Positions 58,376 to 64,000 of a stretch of DNA of 64,000 nt are shown here, in pieces; positions within the stretch are counted from its first letter, which is position 1; each line of letters opens with the position of its first letter. Source of the stretch: Mycolicibacterium boenickei (GTDB taxonomy: Bacteria; Actinomycetota; Actinomycetes; Mycobacteriales; Mycobacteriaceae); NCBI RefSeq assembly GCF_010731295.1, contig NZ_AP022579.1, forward strand, positions 744,001-808,000, given 5' to 3'. The notes under the pieces are model-generated. The model saw nothing but the letters and a program-made list of their open reading frames with translations, was not told the origin of the DNA and searched no databases. A program made the position numbers and the translations under genes.

Positions 58376-59905
58376 TCACACCGTCTCCGGGCTGGCGCTG
58401 TAGTTCCGCAACGGCTCACGTCCTGACTCTGACTCCGGGTCGAGGTCGGTTTCTTCGTCGGCCGACTCGTCACGCTCGAAGATCACAATCGTCTGCCCCG
58501 TCGAGGCCGCGTGCAGTCTCCTCCGATGTACCCAGTTCTCCACCACCACACCGAGTAGTCCGACCGCCAGCGCCCCGATGATCGTCGACCAGTCACTGGC
58601 CCAGCCACCGCCGGTCTCCCGCGGCCACGCGACGTTCACGATCTGAAATGCCAGCCACGCGAGTGCAATCCACCCGATCAGACGTCCTGCACGCCCCAGG
58701 AAGAGGCCGGGCTCCTCGCGCCACTGGCCGCGAACGCGGGCGATGGCCAGTCCGAGGATCGGGAAGAGGAAGGAGATGAAGAATCCCACCGAGGAGAAGG
58801 AGATCAGCGCCATCTGGATGCCCTCGCTCTGGAACGGGATGAAGAGCAGCACCGCGATGATCGCCGTGACGACCACCGCCTTCCTCGGCAGCCCGGTCGC
58901 TCCGGAAAGACTCGTGAGGGTGTGGGCGAACGGCAGCTCCCCGTTCCGCGCCGTCGCCCAAACGATGCGAGAGACCGTGATCTGAATGGTCATCAGGCTC
59001 GCGGCGAAAGCGATGACGAAAAGGGCCAGGACGCCACGGAACACCGGCTCGGGAAGCGCGCCGGCCATGATGGCGACGGCCGGATCCGCGGCATTCTCGG
59101 GGTTTCGCAGGAAGTCGTCGCTCGGCACCGCGAGCGTGAACGCGAGCGTGCTGAACACCACGATCGCCATGATGGCGAAGAACGAGACCACCATCGCTCG
59201 GGGCACAGCCCGCTTCGGGCGCTTGACCTCCTCGGCGATCGAACTCGCGCTCTCGAAGCCGATCGCGAAGTAGCTCGAGAACGCGATGGCCATCACGAGT
59301 GGTGCCGAGAACAGCACCCCCTGGTGGTCGGGAAGCGCCGCCGGCGACAGGTACCCGAGGCTCTGGTGACGTTCGAACACGAGCAGCCAGATCGCAACCC
59401 CGACGGATCCCACCGCCTCGGCGGCGATCACGGCGACCATGAGGATCTTGATGAACACTCGACCGGCGAGATTCACCAGCGTGCTGAACGCGAGGATCGC
59501 TACTGCGAGCCACGTGACAAGCCCATGATCGACGCCCGAGAGACCGAAGATGGGCGGCATCAGCACCGCACCGGCATACGCGACAGCGGGAAGCGTGATC
59601 AGCAGCGTCCAGATGTAGGTCCACGAGGCGAACCAGCCGTAACGAGATCCCAGGAGCCGGCGAGACCACTGATAGATGCCGCCCGAATCCGCCCACTTCG
59701 AGGCAAGCACACCCAGCGTGAGCACCACGACGAATTGGCCGGCATAGAGAATCAGGCCGCCCCAGATGAACGCAGGCCCTGAGGTCGCCAGCCCTACACC
59801 CAGGACGCTGTAGACCGCCACGATCGGCGAAACGAATGCGAACGCGACAGACAGAGCGGAAAACGTGGTGAATTCTCTCTTCATCACCATCGGCGCCTCG
59901 GCCAT
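58376..59905 (-). CDS. APC-superfamily amino acid/amine permease
   Basis: About 509 residues from the ATG at 59905, chosen for AAGGGAG 4 bases upstream; an ATG at 59935 would add ten residues. The N-terminus FTTFSALSVAFAFVSPIVAV and ADSGGIYQWSRRLLGSRYG, then GFESASSIAEEVKRPKRAVPRA, are typical APC-family motifs (helices 1, 2-3 and the helix 6 region). Twelve membrane segments can be counted. The C-terminal 50 residues are acidic and cytosolic. The relation to amine and GABA-type permeases (broken helix 1, E-x-RP-R) makes a guanidino compound or amine a plausible substrate, in line with the neighbouring ureohydrolase and amidase. Confidence 0.92.
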   Translation of the reverse strand: MAEAPMVMKREFTTFSALSVAFAFVSPIVAVYSVLGVGLATSGPAFIWGGLILYAGQFVVVLTLGVLASKWADSGGIYQWSRRLLGSRYGWFASWTYIWTLLITLPAVAYAGAVLMPPIFGLSGVDHGLVTWLAVAILAFSTLVNLAGRVFIKILMVAVIAAEAVGSVGVAIWLLVFERHQSLGYLSPAALPDHQGVLFSAPLVMAIAFSSYFAIGFESASSIAEEVKRPKRAVPRAMVVSFFAIMAIVVFSTLAFTLAVPSDDFLRNPENAADPAVAIMAGALPEPVFRGVLALFVIAFAASLMTIQITVSRIVWATARNGELPFAHTLTSLSGATGLPRKAVVVTAIIAVLLFIPFQSEGIQMALISFSSVGFFISFLFPILGLAIARVRGQWREEPGLFLGRAGRLIGWIALAWLAFQIVNVAWPRETGGGWASDWSTIIGALAVGLLGVVVENWVHRRRLHAASTGQTIVIFERDESADEETDLDPESESGREPLRNYSASPETV

Positions 59906-59958
59906 GGGGCTCCCTTGATTCACAGGTGAAGGCATGTAACGGCGCTCACACTACGAGC

Positions 59959-59974
59959 GCCGAAACGTTTTGGC
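59959..59974. promoter_or_regulatory. Putative LacI operator, permease side
   Basis: GCCGAAACGTTTTGGC is a near-perfect palindrome with one mismatched pair. It lies in the divergent region between the permease and amidase genes. AGTTAAAATGCT at 59981-59992 contains a TAAAAT-type -10 candidate close to it, so binding would be expected to interfere with transcription. Confidence 0.6.
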
Positions 59975-60009
59975 AACCCAAGTTAAAATGCTGGTGACAG
60001 TGTGATTGT

Positions 60010-60028
60010 TGATCGAAACGATTCATGC
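60010..60028. promoter_or_regulatory. Second, weaker LacI-like site, amidase side
   Basis: TGATCGAAACGATTCATGC contains the core CGAAACGATTC that is identical to the strong site at 61936-61953, but the outer arms do not pair. It lies about 42 bases before the ATG at 60070. Confidence 0.45.
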
Positions 60029-60069
60029 TCGACGGTCCCACCGACCCCTCAGACATACTGGAGAGCATC

Positions 60070-60852
60070 ATGATGCCGCCGAACACACTGCGCCTCAACG
60101 TCATTCAGGAGGCTCCCCAGCCACGGGATCTCCAAGCCAACATCTCCCGGGTCGGAGAGAGCATTGCTGCGACGCGCGGTGCAGACCTGGTCGTCTTCCC
60201 CGAACTCTTCCTGTCCGGGTACCAGACCACCGCCCTCGACGAGATCGCTTTGCAGCTCGATGATGCGAGTATCACCGAGCTCGCGGACCTGTGCCGCTCC
60301 TCAGGAACAGCCCTGCTGACCGGATTCGTCGAACGTGCCCCTGGCGGGTTCTTCGATGCCTATCTGGCCATCGACCGAGACGGCGCCATCAAGAAATCCA
60401 TTCGCAAAACACACCTTTTCGGAAGCGAACGCGAGGCATTTCTCAGCGGCGATGTGCTCGAACCGGTCACCCTCTGCGACACCAGGATTGGCGTCCTGAA
60501 CTGCTTCGAGCTCGAGTTCCCGGAGGTATCCCGCACACTCGTGCTCCGCGGCGCCACCCTGCTGGTCGCAGGGTCGGCCAACATGCACCCTTACGAGCGC
60601 GACCATGTCATCGCCAGCAGTTCTCGCGCGCTGGAGAACCGCGTTCCGGTGGCATACGCGAACCGGGTCGGAAGCGAGTCGGGACACAGCTTCTGCGGAT
60701 CGAGCCGGATCATCGACCGGGACGGCTCCGTGCTCGCATCACTCGACTGCGTTGAGACCGGCAGCCTGACGGCCGAGGTGGAAGTCGGATTGCGCAGCGA
60801 CGGAGTGATCGACATGCTCGGTCAGCGTCGCCCCGAACTGTACGAGCCGTAG
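60070..60852 (+). CDS. Carbon-nitrogen hydrolase (nitrilase superfamily amidase)
   Basis: A protein of 260 residues from the ATG at 60070, supported by CTGGAGAGC upstream; an ATG at 60025 would overlap the operator region. The catalytic triad is complete: Glu45 (VVFPELFLSGY), Lys113 (IRKTHLFGSE) and Cys145 (GVLNCFELEFPE). RALENRVPVAYANRVG and GHSFCGSSRIIDRDGSVLAS complete the family pattern. It should hydrolyse a linear amide, releasing ammonia or an amine. Next to a ureohydrolase and a permease, a substrate such as 4-guanidinobutyramide or a related amide would fit, but that is inference from context. Confidence 0.92.
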   Translation: MMPPNTLRLNVIQEAPQPRDLQANISRVGESIAATRGADLVVFPELFLSGYQTTALDEIALQLDDASITELADLCRSSGTALLTGFVERAPGGFFDAYLAIDRDGAIKKSIRKTHLFGSEREAFLSGDVLEPVTLCDTRIGVLNCFELEFPEVSRTLVLRGATLLVAGSANMHPYERDHVIASSSRALENRVPVAYANRVGSESGHSFCGSSRIIDRDGSVLASLDCVETGSLTAEVEVGLRSDGVIDMLGQRRPELYEP

Positions 60853-60921
60853 GAGCCGGCCGCACAAACACGGGTGCGGGCCCGGGCCAGCTCGCCCGAA
60901 CCCGCACCCGCTCACGTGACC

Positions 60922-61911
60922 TCAGCCGACCCTTACCGGCGTGCGGGGCGACCCCGCGTGGAATGCCAGTGCCTCCAGTACGACACGCGCAGCGATCAGC
61001 TGGGTTCGGGTCGAATGGTCGTGCGCCGGAAGCGCCTCCGCGACATCGACGCCGATCAGCCCCGCCGGCGAGATTCCGCGGGTGATCTCCAGCGCCTCGC
61101 GCATGGTCATGCCACCCGGCGTCGGGGCGCAGGTCCCGGGCGCGTAGGCGGCGTCGAGCGAATCAACGTCGAACGTCAGGTAGAACCCTTCGTCGCCGAT
61201 CCGCTCAAGAATCTGATCGACCACCCATGCAGCACCGTGCTCCCAGATCTCCTCCAGCCAGATGACCCTGATGCCGTGGTCGCGGCAGTACTTCAACTCG
61301 GTCTTCGGGTTCATCCATCCGCTGATGCCGACGAGCACGATCTTCGACGGGTCGTAGCCGTTGTCGACCGCGCGGGTGATGGTGCAGCAGTGGTTCAGCT
61401 CCTCGCCCCCGACGTTCGGCGCGGCGTCGAGGTGCGTGTCGAACTGCACCCATCCCGGGCTCGTACCCGGCCGCTTGGCCGCCTTGCCGACCGGAATGCT
61501 CACCGAATGGTCGCCACCGAACACCACGGGAATGGCTCCGCCTGCGACGATCTCGGCGATATCGGCCTCCACCCGCTCGAAGGTCTTCACGGTGTTGCCG
61601 AGAGCGACTTTGCAGTCGCCCCCGTCGGCGAGCGGAAGATGCGCGAACAGGTCGAAATCGTAGGTCGCCTGGAAGTTGGTGAACTGCACCGAAGTCTCGC
61701 GGATCGCGCGAGGACCGTAGTTCGCCCCGCTCCTACTGATCGTCGTCGCATCGAACGGGAATCCGTAGATCACCGCCTTGGTGCCGGACGCCCTGATCAC
61801 GTCGCGGTCGAGTTCGATGCTCGGCACACCCATGAACGTTCCGCCGTGTCCTCCGTGCAGGAGCCCGCTCCACATCGTCTCGTCGAATGAGCCCGCGGTC
61901 ACTTCAGTCAT
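60922..61911 (-). CDS. Ureohydrolase (agmatinase/guanidinobutyrase/arginase family)
   Basis: A protein of 329 residues from the ATG at 61911 (GAGGAAA upstream). The dinuclear manganese ligands are present: His135 (FGGDHSVSIP), Asp158, His160 and Asp162 (FDTHLDAAP), Asp248 and Asp250 (TFDVDSLDAAYAPG). PTPGGMTMREAL is the conserved segment near the end. It should cleave a guanidino compound to an amine and urea. The loop after the second motif, NHCCTITRA, differs from the common HGT-x-RRA type, so the substrate may not be agmatine. A strong palindrome lies 25 bases upstream of the start. No urease gene is in the window. Confidence 0.93.
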   Translation of the reverse strand: MTEVTAGSFDETMWSGLLHGGHGGTFMGVPSIELDRDVIRASGTKAVIYGFPFDATTISRSGANYGPRAIRETSVQFTNFQATYDFDLFAHLPLADGGDCKVALGNTVKTFERVEADIAEIVAGGAIPVVFGGDHSVSIPVGKAAKRPGTSPGWVQFDTHLDAAPNVGGEELNHCCTITRAVDNGYDPSKIVLVGISGWMNPKTELKYCRDHGIRVIWLEEIWEHGAAWVVDQILERIGDEGFYLTFDVDSLDAAYAPGTCAPTPGGMTMREALEITRGISPAGLIGVDVAEALPAHDHSTRTQLIAARVVLEALAFHAGSPRTPVRVG

Positions 61912-61935
61912 GGTTTCCTCACTTTTCTCTACGTC

Positions 61936-61953
61936 TGCCGAAACGATTCGGCA
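61936..61953. promoter_or_regulatory. Putative LacI operator before the ureohydrolase gene
   Basis: TGCCGAAACGATTCGGCA is a perfect inverted repeat with arms TGCCGAA and TTCGGCA around ACGA. It is the best match of the set in this cluster and defines a consensus of the form GCCGAAACG-TT-GGC. It lies in the 5' region of the minus-strand ureohydrolase gene. Confidence 0.75.
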
Positions 61954-62124
61954 CGACCGTAGCATTCGACTCATCCAACGTCTAGGGAGTACTCCAACCC
62001 TGGGCTAACCGTTCAATTCAGAACGGTGCGTCCTCCGGGTCCAGCGGAGGCGGTGGCGGCGGTTCCCGCCAAAGGTGAATCAGAAATCAACGGCGAGTGA
62101 ATCTGCCCCGACCCGCGAGGACGG
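61954..62124. other. Intergenic region with palindromes at the right edge of the catabolic cluster
   Basis: No gene is seen. It contains GGAGTACTCC (61986-61995), a stem-loop ACCGTTC-AATTCA-GAACGGT (62008-62027) and CCTCCG...CGGAGG (62032-62050). The stem-loops could terminate egtE transcription, which ends at 62125, but there is no clear T-run on the minus strand. The function of the first palindrome is unknown. Confidence 0.3.
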
Positions 62125-63240
62125 CTAAGACGCGTCCCGCAACACCCCGGCGAACTGCTCCAGATCCTCGGCAGTGCTGTCGACGTGCGGTGAAATCCGC
62201 AGCACCGGTTTGGCCATCTCGAACGGCGCCCGGGCCAATTCACATGCGGTGGTGACGATTCCACGCTCGGCGATCAACCAGGCCCGCACCGCAACCGGGT
62301 CGGCACCGTCGACGGGTTCGAGTGTGGTGATCGCGGTGGGCTCGTCGACGGCTTCCACGACGCGCCAGCCGGGTACCTCAGCCAGCACCTGCCGCGCCGT
62401 GCGGCCCACCTCGGCAAGCCGGCCGCGGACCGCTTCCGGACCGGCAGCGAGGTGTTCGCCGAGGGCAACCGAGTACCCGATGCGGGTCGCGGCATTGTGC
62501 TCACCGTGTTCGAAGCTCTGCAGCACCGTCACCGGCACATCCCACTCGGCCGGCGGCATCCGTCGCCGTAGCCGCGCAACGAGTTCTGGCCGCACCGCCA
62601 GGAACCCGACGCCACGCGGTCCGGCGAGCCATTTGCGTGACGATGAGTAGATGGCATCGGCACCGACGTTGCAGTCCAGATGCCCGAACGCCTGTGCGCC
62701 GTCGACCACGATCGGCACACCCGCAGCGCGGCACACCGCAACCATCTCGGCCAACGGCTGGGCCACGCCACGGTGGCTGGCCAGTGCCGTGAAGTGCACC
62801 AAAGCTGGTGGATCAGACGCGAACTGGCGGGCCACGTCGTCGACCACGACCCGGCCATCGCCATCGACGGGCAGGGCCCGCACCTGAAAATCGTTGGCAG
62901 CCATGACCGCGAGGTTCGGACCGAATTCCCCGGGCAGGCAGGCCAGCGTGCGCTCCCCCGCCCAGCTGCCGAGCAGCAGATCCAGGGAATGATTGGAACC
63001 CGACGTGTAGACCACGTCGGCGGCGTCGAGCCCGGTCAGTGCCGCGACGGCAGCCCGGCCCGCCGCGAGTACCGGCGCTGCCGCCTCCGCGGCCACGTAG
63101 CCGCCGACCTCGGCCTCATGCCGGGCATGGGCAGCGACGGCGTCGATGACGGCGAGGCTCTGCCGCGAGCAGGCGCCGCTGTCGAGGTGCAGCCCGGCGA
63201 CCTTGGGGCGGGCGTCGGCCCACTGCTGGGCGAGGCTCAT
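62125..63240 (-). CDS. egtE: Ergothioneine biosynthesis PLP-dependent C-S lyase EgtE
   Basis: A 371-residue fold-type I aminotransferase-like enzyme. Lys203 in [18 protein letters not shown] is the PLP lysine. [15 protein letters not shown] supplies the Asp that pairs with the pyridine nitrogen, and [16 protein letters not shown] the cofactor phosphate region. EgtE releases ergothioneine from the hercynylcysteine sulfoxide. The ATG overlaps the egtD stop (ATGA), as expected for the egt operon (Rv3701c-Rv3700c order in M. tuberculosis). Identity rests on sequence and that order together. Confidence 0.93.
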   Translation of the reverse strand: MSLAQQWADARPKVAGLHLDSGACSRQSLAVIDAVAAHARHEAEVGGYVAAEAAAPVLAAGRAAVAALTGLDAADVVYTSGSNHSLDLLLGSWAGERTLACLPGEFGPNLAVMAANDFQVRALPVDGDGRVVVDDVARQFASDPPALVHFTALASHRGVAQPLAEMVAVCRAAGVPIVVDGAQAFGHLDCNVGADAIYSSSRKWLAGPRGVGFLAVRPELVARLRRRMPPAEWDVPVTVLQSFEHGEHNAATRIGYSVALGEHLAAGPEAVRGRLAEVGRTARQVLAEVPGWRVVEAVDEPTAITTLEPVDGADPVAVRAWLIAERGIVTTACELARAPFEMAKPVLRISPHVDSTAEDLEQFAGVLRDAS

Positions 63241-64000
63241 TTCACCGCCAGCGACAGGCCGAAGTCACCGGCTTCATCGGTCCACCAATGTGTCTGTTGC
63301 AAGCCGGCTTTCGCCAGCTCATCGGCCACGCCGTCGGGGCGGAACTTGCAGGACACCTCGGTCAGCATCTCCTCACCGGCGTCGAATGCGACGTCGAGAT
63401 CCAGCGCGGCGATCCGGACCTGCTGCGGCGAGTCCGCGCGCAGCCACATCTCGATCCGCTCCTCGTCGGCATTCCACTTCGCCACATGCTCGAAAGCGTC
63501 GAGATCGAAATCAGCGTCGAGCTCGCGGTTCACCACTGAGAGCACGTTGCGGTTGAACGCCGCAGTCACCCCCGCACTGTCGTCATACGCGCGAACCAAC
63601 CGGCCCGCGTCCTTCACCAGGTCGGTGCCCAACAGCACGCTGTCGCCGGGTTGCAGGGTCTCGGCCAGGGACGCCAGGAAATCCGCTCGCGGACCGGGTG
63701 TGAGGTTGCCGATCGTCGACCCGAGGAACGCCACCAGGCGGCGCCCCACCGCCGGGATCTTGCCAAGGTGTTCCTCGAAATCACCACATACCGCATCGAT
63801 TTCGATACCCGGATATTCCTGGCCGATCGCGTCGCCGGCAGCACGCAGCACACCGGCGTCGACGTCGAACGGGATGAACCGGCGCAACTGCTCGCCGTCG
63901 CGCATGGCGTCGAGCAACATGCGGGTCTTCTCCGAGGTACCGCTACCCAACTCGACGAGGGTGTCGGCACCCGCAGCTGCGGTGATCTCCGGCGACCGAT
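63237..64000 (-). CDS. egtD: Histidine N-alpha-methyltransferase EgtD, C-terminal part
   Basis: The gene runs off the right edge, so only about 254 codons of the C-terminal part are seen. [22 protein letters not shown] is the SAM-binding motif I (split for length: [17 protein letters not shown]). [50 protein letters not shown] and [18 protein letters not shown] are strongly conserved in EgtD. The enzyme trimethylates histidine to hercynine, the first step of ergothioneine synthesis. It is directly upstream of egtE with overlapping stop and start. Confidence 0.95.
   Translation of the reverse strand, partial: RSPEITAAAGADTLVELGSGTSEKTRMLLDAMRDGEQLRRFIPFDVDAGVLRAAGDAIGQEYPGIEIDAVCGDFEEHLGKIPAVGRRLVAFLGSTIGNLTPGPRADFLASLAETLQPGDSVLLGTDLVKDAGRLVRAYDDSAGVTAAFNRNVLSVVNRELDADFDLDAFEHVAKWNADEERIEMWLRADSPQQVRIAALDLDVAFDAGEEMLTEVSCKFRPDGVADELAKAGLQQTHWWTDEAGDFGLSLAVK

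Noticed and set aside
1..64000. tRNA, rRNA, insertion sequences, integrases and phage attachment sites.
   Set aside because: None was recognised on either strand, even near the ends of the ESX island, so the mode of insertion remains unknown.

Overview
The window reads as chromosome of a mycobacterium, most likely a rapid-growing Mycolicibacterium-type species. It is GC-rich, carries a complete type VII (ESX) secretion locus with PE, PPE, EspG and WXG100 genes, and is flanked by glycerol kinase on the left and, on the right, homologues of the block that in M. tuberculosis runs Rv3698, Rv3699, egtE (Rv3700c), egtD (Rv3701c). In M. tuberculosis glpK (Rv3696c) lies beside that block, so two insertions appear to interrupt conserved backbone: an ESX island of about 50 kb, and a small LacI-controlled catabolic cluster of about 5.7 kb between the Rv3699-like gene and egtE.

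Layout. 1-2822: end of a membrane protein gene, glpK, a methyltransferase. 2829-5692 (minus): a ParA/MinD-type ATPase and the AAA+ chaperone EccA. 5750-15235 (plus): an effector and chaperone operon with EspH-like, EspL-like, EspC/F-like and EspE/A-like proteins, PE, PPE, EspG, two small Esx-type proteins, a second EspG-like protein, a ketoacyl-synthase-III-like protein, a small helical protein and an EspB-like protein. 15237-38697 (minus): a toxin operon made of an EspL-like protein, a WXG100 protein, a giant 6273-residue polymorphic toxin, two tiny proteins, an immunity-like protein, a truncated toxin N-terminal module, and a second EspL-like plus WXG100 pair. 38953-47350 (minus): EspI-like ATPase, MycP, EccD and EccC. 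47436-52903: a second EccD (plus), EccB (minus), EccE (plus) and a DUF5336 membrane protein. 52833-56213: acyltransferase, GCS2-family ligase, methyltransferase. 56251-61953: polyprenyl synthase, LacI, APC permease, nitrilase-superfamily amidase and ureohydrolase, with matching palindromes in front of each unit. 62125-64000: egtE and the 3' part of egtD.

How it may work together. EccB, EccC, two EccD paralogues, EccE and MycP would form the membrane machine; EccA, the EspG proteins, EspH and the YbaB-like EspL proteins would handle substrates. The toxin operon follows the machine genes on the same strand. The giant protein has an N-terminal helical WXG100-like module, a low-complexity linker, then six papain-fold (Tox-PL, glutamine-deamidase type) domains, six DUF1023-type alpha/beta hydrolase domains, four GNAT-like domains, two GGDEF-like domains and three 105-residue repeats. 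This cargo, the paired EccD genes and the immunity-like cassette are the most unusual content. All functions are inferred from sequence alone; no search was run.
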